Shown: in pieces, positions 11,161 through 23,879 of the stretch
Position numbering within the stretch: position 1 is the stretch's first letter
How the letters are laid out: every line of letters begins with the position of its first letter
Origin: Microcebus murinus
Lineage: Eukaryota; Chordata; Mammalia; Primates; Cheirogaleidae
Direction: 5' to 3'
DNA length: 64,000 nucleotides
NCBI RefSeq assembly: GCF_040939455.1
Contig: NC_134116.1
Location: 43,539,400-43,603,399 of the forward strand
Program-made: the position numbers and the translations under genes
The notes under the pieces: model-generated
The model's input: only the letters and a program-made list of their open reading frames with translations
The model's database searches: none
Told to the model about the DNA's origin: nothing

Positions 11161-13994
11161 AGCAAGAAAATTATTTTCAAAAATACTTGTTAGTACACAT
11201 GTTAAATTTATATAAATGTGTTAATATACCTACATACAATATACTGTATGTTCAAATACAGTTGTGTGCATCAAATCCATCTCTCTGTATTTCATATTTC
11301 CATTATTGATACTACTTTCTTTTTGTTACCTGTGTTATAAATAATCTTACTTTGTTCTCAGTGATCATATTGAGAAAAAAAAAATCACCAATTCTTGTCT
11401 TCTTAGAGGTAGCAAATTATATTCACTTCTGCTTTTTTCTCTTTTATGCTCTAGGTCCTTAAAAGCTTTTTGTTAAAAAATCTTTTTTTAAAATAGCCCC
11501 TTCCTTATCTTAATGCTTCTTTCCTTGCTAGTAAATGGATACAGTATTTTTCATAGTGGCACAAAATCGTAGGTTCATCCTGAGAATTTGCTTTCAATTA
11601 ATATGAGTCAGGATAAACTAGTTGTGCTATAGTGATAACCTGCTCTCCCAGCCTTACTGATAATTCAAAACACATTTAACCTTGCTCTTGCTAAATATTC
11701 ACCTAAGGTTGGCAGGGATTCAATCAGACAAACTGTATGTTTCTTGACAGGTTCTTGCAGAAACTCAGTAACAAGAGAAAAGGTGGATATAAAGGATCAT
11801 ATACTGTCTCTCAATAGCTTATAATCATAAGTGCTATCGGTTTCTTCTATGCAGAGCCCAATGGCTAAGCAAACACCAAGGCCATATCTAACATTAAGGT
11901 GTGTGGGAAACTACAATCTTATTGTGTGTTCACAAAGAAGGTTTTCAAAATATTTGTACTAACACTAATTAATAGAACATGCAGTCCTCTGAAACTTGAA
12001 TCTATGAATAATAATTGTTAGGGCTTGGAATTACCTATAATTTATGTACTATGTTCCATTTTAATGTGTTCTAAATTATAGACACAAAAATATATTATTT
12101 CTAAAGTGCTGTGGACCTCACATGTATTTTTTGAAGATATACTGTAAGTGCTCATAACCATTAGAAATCATTTTTCTTTTGTAGAGGTTCAGTTATATTT
12201 TTATCTAGTAGTTTAAGAAAAACATAGCCTTAGAATTTGTGAATTTATCTAATTAGATAATTGTAAGGTTAAAAGAATAAAGATGTTGAGGATGCTGTAT
12301 TACAAACTTACCTGACGGACCCACTTGAATTGCTATGTAATAAGTTCAGAGAATAAGATAATAACTTTCAGAGCCATTTGCAATGGTAAAATATTTCCTT
12401 ATGTGAAGATTTTTTTTAATCTTCTCACTCTCCTAGATAATTAAAAATAATTATGACAATGTTTCCTCCATATTTATCTTATTATATTAATAAAATACAC
12501 ACGTGTGTTTGTGCGATTAAATGTGCATTATGTTTTGTTGATTCAGAATAGCTAATTCACATTTTGCTAAAAATGTAACATTTAAATTTCAAATTCTCCA
12601 CTGGAATGAAAAGTCCCTTTAGTAACTAATATGGGCATCTGAAACAAGAGGCACAAAAGAAAACATATGTATAGTTCTCTTGGGTCCATTGATTTTCCAG
12701 GGTAGGTTGTGTTGATAAAAAGCTTTTAGCTTGCTTTTCTTAGTTTCCTTATCCCTAGTCCCAGTTGTTAGACTTTTATTCTCTTTCTCATTTTCTATTT
12801 TCCACAAGTTCTTATCTGTCTATATCCCCTTGCTTGTTTGTTTTGGATTCTGTCAACTTAACTTTAAAATTCTTTTTGCACCTGGTCTAGCAATGTTTTT
12901 GAAGATGAGTTCCTTACCTGCCTTACTCTAGTTTAGCTTTTAAAACTCTTTGTGAATTTTTTCTAATTATTATATCCTGGTACCTACTTGTGGTTTAGTT
13001 TCTATCCCTTTTTTTAGGTCAACTGTATTACAGTTGATTTTTCTTTCATATTCACAAACTCTCTTGACATATACTAGTAATCTGTATTACTTTTGCCCTG
13101 GAAAGTTGGGTATAGCTTCACCTCAGAGCTACCAATATTATATTTCAAAATTCTTTCTTTATAGCACTATAAGATATGTAATTCAAAATAATCCATCCAC
13201 ATTTGACAAGAGCTAATAAGACACTCAAAAGAAAGTAAAAACATATGTAATTTTAATTTCTCTATAAAATTTAAACAACACTTGAGTGTGAGAAAATATT
13301 AAATAACAGTTCATATAGCTCACTTAAATCCTGGTTTTACATATATTTATATTCATCTATGTTTATATATTTATATATATACACACATATCCCTTTCTAA
13401 AATTCTGTTACTGTTAATGATTTCAAGATGAATTATTGCCTTGACAATAAGTGTGAAATATATTTTCTAATGTGTTAAAATAATAAGACCTAGATAAGGC
13501 ACTAACCTCTATAACTTGGTTAATGATAAATATTATTAGGCTTTCAATGATGCAGCAATAAAACTTAAAGACTGATTTCAAGTAGATTACACACATTTCC
13601 TTCTATCAGAAAATTTAAAATCTGGTGTGTTTAAAGGTATACATAATTAGCAAGTAATTTCTCAAGAGAAGCTTTATGAAGAGCATAAAACAAAATAATA
13701 TGTTACAGAGTAATTCAAATTAGATGAGAGAGCCAGGTAACAAACAACAGCCAGGTAATACCCCTCTGCAAAAATTGCATTAAAATTATTATCATTTTTT
13801 AAAAATAGAAATAATGTCCAATTTATGTACTTAATAAATAAGAAGAATAAGAGATAGAAAAATCAGATAAGTAAGAAGGGTCTTGACTTTTTAGGACTTT
13901 GTAGCATGTAATAATGAGTAATGAATTAACTTATTCCAGTGAGTGAAATGAAAACATGCTGTAACATTTAAGGGAAGGGTTATGTGAATGGATT
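11161..13994. other. Unassigned AT-rich DNA, no gene seen
   Basis: No repeat family, exon or RNA gene recognised in about 2.8 kb. Frames of 60-66 codons (12619-12931, 13034-13216) are hydrophobic chance frames. Confidence 0.4.
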
Positions 13995-14689
13995 TTTATT
14001 TTTTTTTTATTTTATTGATTAAATTTTTGACATAAATTTATGGAGTACAATTTTGTTCCATAAGTTGATTCTACAGTAGTAAAGTCACAGACTTTAGGGT
14101 ATCCATCACCCATATAACATATGGTACCCATTATGTAATATTTCATCATCCACCCAAACCCTCTTTCTTTCGAATGTCCATTAGTTTATCATTCCATAGT
14201 CTACTTTCATATGTACACATTTTTAGCCACCACTTATAAGTGAGAATATGTGAAATTTGTCATTCTGTGTCTGACTTCCTTCACTTAAGAAAATGGCCTC
14301 TATTTCCTTCCATGTTGCTACAAAACATGCATCCATTCCTTTTAGTGGCTGAATAGTATTCCATTGTTCATATATACCAGAATTTCTTTATCCAATTATC
14401 TGTTGATGGCTCCTTAGGTTGATTCCATATCTATACATTGTGGATGGTACTACAATAAACACATGTTTATTGCAAAAGATATACAGGTATCTTTTGGATA
14501 TATTGATTTCTTTTCTTTTGGGTAGATACCTAATTGTGGAGTTGCTGAATTGAATGGTAATTCTATTTTTAGTGTCTTGATATATCTCCAAAGTGTTTTT
14601 GATAGAAGTTGTGCTAATTTATATTCCCACCAATAGCATATAAGAATTCCCTTTTATCTGTATCTTCAACAATGTCTGTTGTGTTTTTT
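13995..14689 (-). mobile_element. L1 fragment, 3'UTR and ORF2 end
   Basis: Minus-strand L1 running from a T-rich end through GGGTATCCATCACCCATATA, CACTTATAAGTGAGAATATG, GGCTGAATAGTATTCCATTG and TTTTCTTTTGGGTAGATACC. An Alu interrupts it, and it resumes at 15032. Confidence 0.88.
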
Positions 14690-15031
<342 letters not shown>

Positions 15032-15680
15032 TGTTGTTTTTATTTTTGAATAATAGCTATTCTGATTGGTATAAGATGATATCTCATTGTGGTTTTAATT
15101 TACATTTATCTGATGATTAATAATGTTGAGCAATTTTTCATATATTCTTGCCCATTTCTATGTCATTTCATTAATAAAAAAGTCTATTCATGTCATTTGC
15201 GTACTTTTTAATGGGATTCTTGTTGATGTTTCTGCTGTCGAGTTGAATTCTGTGTAAATTCAGGATATTAGTCCCCTGTCAGGTGCATAATTTTCAAACA
15301 TTTTCTTTCATTATACAGGTTGTCTGTTCATTCTGTTGATTATTTATTTACCATTCAGATACTTTTCAGTTTATTTAAGTCCTATTTGTCTATTTTTGTA
15401 TTTGCTACCTATGCTTTTGAGGTCTTAGTCATGAATTCCTTGCCTAGGCCAATGTCCAGAAAAGTTTTCCCTAGATTTTCAGTTTTATTCTAATATTTTC
15501 ATAGTTTCAGGTCTTACATTTAAGTCTATAATTTATCTTGAGTTGATTATTTTATACAGTGAGAGATATGGGTCCAGTTTGATTCTTCTGCATACAGCAA
15601 TCCAATTTTCCCAGCACCATTTATTACAAAGGGTGTCTTTTCTCCAGTGTATGTTCCTGTCAACTTTGTCAAAGATCAGT
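15032..15680 (-). mobile_element. L1 fragment, ORF2 continued
   Basis: Continues the 13995 element: GATGATATCTCATTGTGG, CTTGCCTAGGCCAATGTCC, CAATTTTCCCAGCACCATTTATT, ending CAACTTTGTCAAAGATCAGTT. At this point a TA-rich insertion splits the L1. Confidence 0.9.
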
Positions 15681-15970
15681 TATCATTATATATATTATAT
15701 ATACATATATAATATACATATATAATGTATATATATACATTATATATGTATAATATATATACATTATATAATGTATATATTTCTTCTGATCAATATTTTA
15801 TGACTTTATGAGAAAAATAGTACACATCAGAGGCAAATCATTCTTTAACTGAGATGTTATGTTTAAAGATAAGCATAACATTATGTTTAAAGATAATATA
15901 TTAATATATATTATATATAATATATATACATATATACACATATATATACACACACACACATGCACACATA
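15681..15970 (+). repeat. TA-rich insertion in L1 with a copied downstream segment
   Basis: The L1 reads GATCAGTT before 15681 and TATGGCTTTATTTCTGG from 15971, so about 290 bp is foreign. It holds palindromic TA/TATG tracts (15683-15780 and 15895-15965). Within it, 15784-15874 is a near-identical copy of 17331-17469 that lacks 48 bp. Confidence 0.85.
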
Positions 15971-16085
15971 TATGGCTTTATTTCTGGGTTCTCTATTCTG
16001 TTCCATTGATCTATATGCCTATTTTTATAACAGAACCATGCTATTTTGGATACTGTAGCCTTGTAAATACTGGTTGAATTTTTTT
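15971..16085 (-). mobile_element. L1 fragment, ORF2 continued
   Basis: Resumes with TATGGCTTTATTTCTGGGTT, CTGTTCCATTGATCTATATGCC and GGATACTGTAGCCTTGTA. The 5' boundary is near 16085. Confidence 0.85.
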
Positions 16086-16289
16086 ATCATAAGTAACTTT
16101 GAATAAATTCATGCAAGACACCATCCAAAGATGAAGCACTCAACTCTACTCTCACCTCAAAATTTTGATTACTTTTAAGTCTGCTTATAGATAAATATTC
16201 TATATCTTAACATTTTAATTTCTATTGAATAGTTGAATAGTGCGTCTATGTAATATAGGTAAAAATGTTTAAATAATGGTGAAAAACAT

Positions 16290-16800
16290 TTACCCAAAGA
16301 AAAAAAAGACATTCTATAAAAAAGACATATGGACTCAGATGTTCATAGCACCACAATTCGCAATTGCAATAGACGTGGAAACAAACCAAGTGTCCATCAA
16401 TACATGAATGGCTTAATAAATGTGGTACACCATGGAATATTACTCAGCCATAAAAAATGATGAACTAATACCCCTTATACTATCCTGGATAGAGCTGGAG
16501 CCCGTTTTTCCAAGTGAGGTATCACAAGAATGGGACCACAAGCACCACATGTACACATCATTAAATTGGTACTAATTGATCAGCCCCTATGTCCACATAT
16601 GGAAGTAACATTGATAGGGCATCAGGCAGGTGAGAGTGGGCTGGAGGGGATGGGTAAATTTACACTTAATGGGTACAGTGTGAGATGTCTGGCAGTTGGA
16701 CAAGCTTGCAGCTCCCACTTGGGCAGTGCAAAGGCAATATATGTAACCTAAGCATTTGTACTCCCCTAATATTCTGAAATTAAAAAAAATAATAAAATAT
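16290..16800 (+). mobile_element. 5'-truncated L1, strepsirrhine-type 3' end
   Basis: ORF2 C-terminal DNA (GTGTCCATCAATACATGAATGG, GGAATATTACTCAGCCATAAAAAATGATGA) followed by the 3'UTR ending ATATATGTAACCTAAGCATTTGTACTCCCCTAATATTCTGAAAT and an A-rich tail. The frame at 16530-16751 is 3'UTR shadow. No clear target-site duplication was found. Confidence 0.9.
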
Positions 16801-17261
16801 ATTTTGCTTTCAAAAGTATTTTCAAATCTGAATTTTTCAATTATTTTCTTTCATAAATAACCATAAATTATACAGATAATAGAGCACATTGTACTAATAA
16901 AACTGCAGGTAACTTTGGTCCATAAATATTATGTTTTAAATTTTCACTTCTCCACATTAGCTATGTGATCTTATAAAAGAAAATAGCTTCTCTGATTCTC
17001 AGCTTTTTGGTGTATAAAACAATGCCAATAAGCTCTGAGTGGGTCATGAGGCTTAAAAGTGAAAATGGATCAAAAACGCCTCTACACTCCCTGCTATATT
17101 GTGAAGCACTATTAATACACACAGGTATGCATCTGCACATATACACACAGGCACAGGAATAACTTGGTATAATTTTCCTTGAGTTGCCCTGTCAAATGGA
17201 TTACTCCTACCTAATCCTCAGGATGGAAAGGATATAGACTGAACTACAACTACAACAGTAG

Positions 17262-17263
<2 letters not shown>

Positions 17264-17307
<44 letters not shown>
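17264..17307 (+). repeat. (TA)n microsatellite
   Basis: About 22 uninterrupted TA units, followed by ACACACG. It lies just upstream of the segment copied into the L1 at 15784. Confidence 0.97.
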
Positions 17308-17312
<5 letters not shown>

Positions 17313-17330
17313 GTAAAATAGTTTTATTTG

Positions 17331-17469
17331 TTCTGATCAATATTTTATGAATTTTCTATATTTTGGCTAATATTTAACTGGCTATGTTCACTAACAGACT
17401 TTGTTAGAAAAATAGTACACATCAGAGGCAAACCATTCTTTAACTGAGATGTTATGTTTAAAGATAAGC
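17331..17469 (+). repeat. Likely donor of the duplicated segment
   Basis: Matches 15784-15874, except that 48 bp present here is absent there. The last stretch of about 60 bp (from AGAAAAATAGTACACATC) differs by one base between the copies. Confidence 0.88.
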
Positions 17470-19394
17470 TGTATATTGTTGGGTTTTATTGTTTGGCAAA
17501 ATTTTATATTATCTTGTAGTATCAAGCAAGATAATAAAATCCAGCTGTTCCTTATGTAGTCAAATTATACTAGAGATGAGAGTGCAATGATCTTCTACCA
17601 AACCAAATATAAAGATAATCAAAATGTATATAATTTCAGTTGATTCTAAATGTCTAATTATCTGAGAAAGTTATGATGAAAAAGTTCTGCCTCAGACTTA
17701 TTTTAGTGTACGCTATAGGATAATTGGATGCATTTCTTCACTTTTATAGAGAAAGTGATGCATAGTAACCTTTGATAACAGTTGCTAAGATGCTGATCTT
17801 TAAAACAAAATGGAAAGAGACATCCACTTTCAAAATAAGAGAATGCATATGAAAAGCACTTATAAAGAGTTTGTATGTAAAAAAATTACCTCTACAGAGC
17901 AGTTCTCAGATCCTGTGTCTGCAACACATTATTATGCCATTTGAAATCGCCCCTTCACTCACTCCCACTTTTCAGCCCACCCCTTTCTCATTTACTGCCC
18001 AATTCTCTCTCTCCATGGCAAATCATCTCTAGTATACTATTGAAATATCTTTTTTCTTTTCTACTTTTTGTGAAATCTGTCACTTTATTACTTTATTTAA
18101 TCTCTCATTCTTGGCTTGATGTAATAATCTTAGCACGTTATTCAACTGACACTTTTTCCTAATTTTTTTTATGTTGTTTTATAAGTGAATAAAAATAGGT
18201 AAAACGGCTTAGCGTGAGGTGCAGCAGACCTAAGTGCACTAGGAAGAATGAGGTTGACTTCTAAAGGAAACACTGATAGGTGCAAGACAGCAAGTGATTT
18301 TTCCACATGCATGAATAAAGTTTGTCACCCTTTGTATTTGGCAGTGATGTGTTTCTAGGGAGAATTTGGAAACATATTAATACATCTTTATGTGACATTA
18401 ACAGAAACTCACCCAAACTGTATAACATATATCAGTCCACTTGTATATCAGAGAACACAAGTCAGGGCAACATAGCCTTTTGCTGTCATGCAAAAAGTAT
18501 CTGTACTTTTTCCCCTTCTTTGTGTGAAAATTACTGTGAATATGTTTTAATGGAAAGGCCACTGTCTTTGTGATGTGAGATATAAAAGGCATTCCATCTA
18601 TTCATTTTTATATATTCATTTTGAAAATAAATTGTTTAGCATTTTATAATTTCCATAATAATGCATTTTATGCTTGCCACAAAGATGCTGAGATACAGTT
18701 ATTTTGTAATGAATTAGGGTGGACAAGTCATGGTTTTGATACTAGTAAATGGTAGTCTCTAAAAATACCAAAATATTTTTTATCAGTTTAAATTCTCAAT
18801 GCTTCTTCATGGAAATAGTAGTGTCTATCTCACAATAATGAGAAGATTTGAAAAAAAAAATACAGTACAACAATAAGAATATTCTATACATTGAAAATAC
18901 AGTAAATAAATCAGTGATTTTTTTACAATATTTCCCTTTCAGGGAATTTTTCTCCATTCCTGAATATAGATAATATTTTAAGATACATTCCCTGGTTTTT
19001 GTTGTCGTTTCTCTTAACAGAGGTTGATGTTTTCATTTGATATTTTCAGGCCTTCCTAATCATACTCATCCTCCAGATGAAACAATATTTATATTTTAAT
19101 GTACCTAATTTAAAAGTGATTAATTCCTTAATTTCTAAGCATAAAAATTTGCTTATTTTGAAAGATTTCCTGTATTTCACATGTTCTTCTGAAACCAAAT
19201 TAAATTTCTTACAAAGTAAGACAGCATTATTTCTTAATCAGGCGATCTTGAAAATACAAATATTTGAACCATATACATACAGGAGACTGTCCAGGAAAAT
19301 TATAACTGGGAGATTTTTCACTATTACTTTAATTCAAAGCAAATTATTCTCATTGTTTTAGCATAATAGATTGCATTTGACATTGTATGAATGC

Positions 19395-19625
19395 TCTCCG
19401 AATTGTTTATATAATAACAAAAACATTTTGTGTATTACACCCCATTTTATATGTCAAAACAACTCTTTGAGCTAGATAGTATTAGTCCCTTTTTTTGAAA
19501 TAAAATTGAGGTATTAAGAATTTGCATATATTAATGTGATAATTATTGTCATATATATGTAATTTGAAGAACTGGTTGATTTGAATGCAGAGATATTTAA
19601 GCCATATTTAGCATCTTCTCACTGT
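19395..19625 (+). mobile_element. MIR-like SINE remnant
   Basis: Decayed MIR pattern in plus orientation: CAAAACAACTCTTTGAGCTAGATAGTATTAGTCCC, then GAGGTATTAAGAATTTGC, then a tail resembling GATTTGAATGCAGA..CATCTTCTCACTGTCTTGA. Old and highly diverged; the call rests on motif order. Confidence 0.55.
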
Positions 19626-20176
19626 CTTGAAGCAGGTAAACTGTAGCAAGGAGAGGAACCCACAGCAATTACCTACATATTCGGAACACATAATTTCCCC
19701 CTATTATACTTGTTTGAACATATGAGGCAGATTAGAGAAGGTTTCAGTAGTAGGAGATATTGATGTCAGACACAGTAAAAAAAGGAAATGACACTAATAA
19801 AAGTGAATCAAAAAAATAGAAGGAATCTGGCAACTGTCAAGAAAATGACAGGAATGCTGTGATCTCACTAAGATACGAAGTTTGTGATTCAGGTTGAGTA
19901 GAAACTTAGCAGTATCTACAATCTCAGATCTGTTAGATTTTATGTAGATGTGAAATTAAAGAGTTTGAAGTCTGATAATGTTGAGCATCAAGGGAGCACT
20001 GACAAGGAAGAAAAAAAATAATAGCCTGCAGTTGTACAAATAAGATAGCTCTGGCCATTTTCAAAACTCAGCAAGATGGGGAGCTCTGGGGAAACAGAAG
20101 AGATGAATAGGGAAATAAGCACACACTATATATTTACACATGCCCGCTTAAGAAGAAAAAAATATGTTCAGGATTT

Positions 20177-20455
20177 CCAAATGTATTTTTTGACAATGAA
20201 ACTCCCTAAGAGTCAGATATTTTTATAAATCTATTCATTTATTTATCTCTTATTTAAAATAGTTACAATTCGAATGCAATTTTCTGATATTAAAGGACAC
20301 TACATTAGGTACCAGTTCTTCTTTGGTACCAAATGTATTTTTTGACAATAAAACTCCCTAAGAGTCAGATATTTTTATAAATCTATTCATTTATTTATCT
20401 TTTATTTAAAATAGTTACGATTTGAATGCAATTTTCTGATATTAAAGGACACTAT
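20177..20455 (+). repeat. Two-copy tandem duplication (152-bp period)
   Basis: 20177-20328 and 20329-20455 both begin CCAAATGTATTTTTTGACAA and run in register to AAAGGACACTA, with about four differences over some 125 bp. No element boundaries or target-site duplications are visible, so this is a local duplication and not an insertion. Confidence 0.95.
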
Positions 20456-20701
20456 AACTGGTGCAAATTTTACATTTCAGAGAGTTCCAGAAATGCCAGG
20501 AAAAAGAAATATTACACCTGACATCAGTTTTTCACAGTGATTATCTGAGGTAATTAATGATAAACTGCACAGATGGAGATGCTCATCATGGGAGATCAGT
20601 CCGACACAGGATGCAGTAGGATGCTATCAATATGAGAATAATGTAATAAACTTGATTGTCTCCTTGCACAGTAATCCACCTACTCTCACAAATACATTCT
20701 A

Positions 20702-20727
20702 ATTAACTATGTAATTACATAGTTAAT
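20702..20727. repeat. 26-bp perfect palindrome
   Basis: The half-site ATTAACTATGTAA is followed at once by its exact reverse complement with no spacer. Confidence 0.97.
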
Positions 20728-20892
20728 AACCCTTCGTTTTTGTGTCCTAGAAACAATGGCTTACATTTATAACTTTCCTCTAAGTTTAACATGCTATTAC
20801 TGACAGACAGGCACTGAATTTAGATGAATGAATATGACAAGTCCTTTTCTTTGAGAAGATACAAACCGATAAGAAAGAAACTTAAAAAGATA

Positions 20893-20920
20893 CATATACA
20901 TATATATATATATATATATG
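20893..20920 (+). repeat. (TA)n microsatellite
   Basis: A short run of TA units preceded by ACATATACAT. Confidence 0.9.
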
Positions 20921-20929
20921 CTCTATAAA

Positions 20930-22760
20930 CTACTATGTAGAGACTCTAAGACTTCAAAATAAGATTTTTTTTTTAAATTCTTAGAAATATGTGGTGATCA
21001 GTAAATAGTTTTAGAGCACATTTTTAGAATTACTATGATTGTTTTAAGACAAACTTGGCTCCAAGTTGTTTCAGCTGTTGGCTGAAATGAAGTAAAACTT
21101 TAAGCACATAATTTGTCCCTATTGAAGATCTTATGCTATTATTTGCATATATGTAGTGAGTGTTGAACACAATGCAAATATGGGACAAAGGAAAGGTTTA
21201 AAATATGAAAGACAAATCAAAACAATATGTAAGACATTGAAATGAAACTGATAACATTATAGGATAAATAAAATTTATGTAATTTTATAACATGTGTAAT
21301 GAAAATGTAAAAATTTACAAAAAGAAAAAGGAAAAGAATAATACAAGTATTCATTAAAAATTGTAAAGTGGTAAGAGAAATAAAAATTGATCCTATATAC
21401 ATTAAATGGCAAAATTATTGCAATGGAGAAATTGCAAATTAGAATTACTCTCCAGGAATACAAAGATTTAAAAAAATAAAAAAATGAAAACAAAAGAAAA
21501 GGATAGCTTATGGAATAATTCAATCTATTAATAATTGAGGTTCATTTTAATCTAACTTTTATGATAATAAAAATATAAGGAGAAACATCATATTTATAGA
21601 CATTGTATTATAACTGTTAAATTTTTTCCTCAATTAACCTATATGTACTGATGTCATATTTTTAATCAAAATTGAACTATAATGTTTTTTAATATGGTAG
21701 AGGTATTATAAATATTGTCTAGAAAACTAAATTCACTTAAATGTCAAGTATATTGAAATAGAATTGTAATGATAGGGAATTTTGCTGTTGATATTTATAA
21801 GAGTTTTTCACATGTGAAAATAATTTATTGGATATTAATTGAATGTGCAAGTGAATATTTGATTAATGATCAAATAATTAAAATACTGTAAGGGAGCAGA
21901 GAGTTGTTAAGCATAGAATATAAATAGTTTTATAATAAAACATGACACATTGAAGAGTACTAAGTACAATAAATTCCTGCACTAAGCAATAAATTATTTT
22001 GTGAAAACCAGCAAACATTTTTAGGAAATGTAAATCTATTAACTCTTTATTATACATTAAAGCAAACTAACTTCTTGACAAATCCATGTTTTCCTAAAGA
22101 GATTGTTAAGTTCAGTATTCTTCTCTCAGTCTTTGCTATTGAGTTAAATTGGTAGGTGAACTTTGTACGTGTGTGTGTGTGGGCATGTGTGTGTGTGTGT
22201 GTGTGTTAGAATCAGTTTGTGTTTTAGCATGTCAGTGAGGTGGAGTTGCATAATTTTATCTAGATGCTTGCAGACATCCAACACACCTCTTAAGTTCTAG
22301 AATCCAAGGAGGCTCTACAGTTATTTTGGCTGATGCTTGGCTTTTATGAAGCATTGTTCCTGGTGCTAGAATGACTGATATCACAGGCCTGAGAGCAGAC
22401 TGGCCTATCTTTGAGTCAGATCCTCAGGTGAGGAAGCAGCTGAGTTAAATGACTCTGCATTAAACAGAAAGAGACTGTTGCTGCTTGCCAGCTCTCTATG
22501 ACCATAAGAAAATCCAGTTATTAATTGTGAATCATTTAACAAGAAAATAATATTACATATGCTTCAAAAACACAATCCTGTGTTTGGGTTGAGAGTATCA
22601 GAAAGGATCTAAGTTATTAATAGTAAAATTTGATGTCGTTAAAATTATGATTCAAATAAGAATGTTGTGGTTATGACTGCAGTTGGTTCAAAGGGTCAAA
22701 CAGCAGTTTAAAACTGTGTAATCATAATTTCTAGTGCTAAGATGTACTATGAAAAATATA
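20930..22760. other. Unassigned AT-rich DNA, no gene seen
   Basis: Holds an interrupted (TG)n tract at 22168-22207. Nothing else is recognised. Minus-strand frames at 21217-21523 are Phe/Ile/Tyr-rich chance frames. Confidence 0.4.
22168..22207 (+). repeat. Interrupted (TG)n microsatellite
   Basis: Two TG runs separated by GGCATG. Confidence 0.92.
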
Positions 22761-22761
22761 C

Positions 22762-22918
22762 ACCAGACACTGTGGCTTTCACCTGTAGTTCCAGCTACTT
22801 GGAAAGCTGGAGCAAGAGAACCAATTGAGCCCAGGAGTTTGAGGCCATAGTGCACTGTGTTCTTGCCTGTGAATAGCCACTATGCTCCAGCCTGGACAAC
22901 ATAGCAAGAACTCGTCTT
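22762..22918 (+). mobile_element. Free Alu monomer (FLAM-type, 7SL-derived)
   Basis: One monomer only: CCAGACACTGTGGCTTTCACC, TTCCAGCTACTTGGAAAGCTGG, GAGCCCAGGAGTTTGAGG, then GTGCACTGTG..TGCCTGTGAATAGCCACTATGCTCC. The TGTGAATAGCCACT stretch is shared with 7SL RNA and missing from dimeric Alus, marking an early monomeric form. Diverged; no A tail or clear target-site duplication. Confidence 0.82.
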
Positions 22919-22919
22919 A

Positions 22920-23479
22920 TGCACACACATACAAAAAAGTATATAATTTAGCAATTGATGTCTCTGCTTCAATATATATGAAACAACACATGAAATAGTC
23001 TTTTATTGAGAGGGCATACATTACTATGACTCCTAGGTTAAAAAACAAAATAAAACATGAATAATTTGAATGGTGCTCATTTGATATTCTTGTGATATTT
23101 TGTTATCACAAAATACAAATTAAATAATATACTAATCACAAAAATGTATAAATTATAAATAAATATATATTGTATTGTATTAATATATAAAGTGTTTTTG
23201 AAATGGATTTGATACACAAAAGAGTAGATCAAAGGATAAGAGATTTATCCAGATGTTTGGGAGGGTAATGTTTGTGGTAAAGATTACTGCCACACTCTGG
23301 CAATTACAGCTAATGGAAGTTCCTTCAAGATAATTACTTTTTTTTTGTCACCCTAAACAAACTTCAACTAGTCACATTCTTAAAAAAAAAACAAAAACAA
23401 AAAAAAAACCATAAGATTCTGATTGAACTTACATTGAATCTACATGGCAGTCATAACATTGTGCCTTGAAGACTTCCCA
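22920..23479. other. Unassigned DNA with A-rich patch
   Basis: No gene seen. An (A)n/CAAAA patch lies at 23383-23410. Confidence 0.4.
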
Positions 23480-23877
23480 CTTTATAAGGAGTGCAATTTT
23501 GACCCAGGGCCCCAGATGCCGTGCTTTGAAATCCATTGCTTTGTTTTGGCCAGGATTGTACCTCCCACAATCTGCTCACCAGTAAAGCACTGAGTGTGGT
23601 GGGGATACCACAGCAAACTCATTTTTGAAAGACATGAAAACTCCTCTGTTGGCCAACTTTAGCTCAAGGAACCCCTGCCGGCTCTGTTGAACCTTCCTTA
23701 GATTGCACGACAGCGTAGGACGGTTCCACCCAACATTTCCCACACCCCTTCACTTGGGTTCACACTTGTCTCACTGCCTGAAATCTTTCCCAGGCTTTTC
23801 TGGCTCTCTCCCTAATTTTCTTCTCACATGCAGCTTCCTAATAAAATTCTTGCACATTTGGAAAAAAAAAAAAAAAA
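23480..23877 (+). mobile_element. Possible LTR-like or retrocopied poly(A) segment
   Basis: A segment less AT-rich than its surroundings ends CTTCCTAATAAAATTCTTGCACATTTGG followed by 16 A. AATAAA with a nearby pure A tail suggests copying from polyadenylated RNA. The CTAATAAAATTCTTGCAC ending is like many ERV LTRs, but I could not assign a family, define the 5' end, or find target-site duplications. The frame at 23703-23912 runs through the A tail and is unlikely to be coding. Confidence 0.4.
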
Positions 23878-23879
23878 AG

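Larger units (their letters stand above)
16801..19394. other. Mostly unassigned AT-rich DNA, no gene seen
   Basis: No gene or interspersed repeat recognised apart from the (TA)n tract at 17264-17307 and the duplication donor at 17331-17469. Frames of up to 94 codons (19077-19361) lack domains and are probably chance. Confidence 0.4.

Noticed and set aside
12490..12515. ACACACGTGTGT palindrome with an E-box core
   Set aside because: A short CA/TG junction that arises easily by chance; no further regulatory context.
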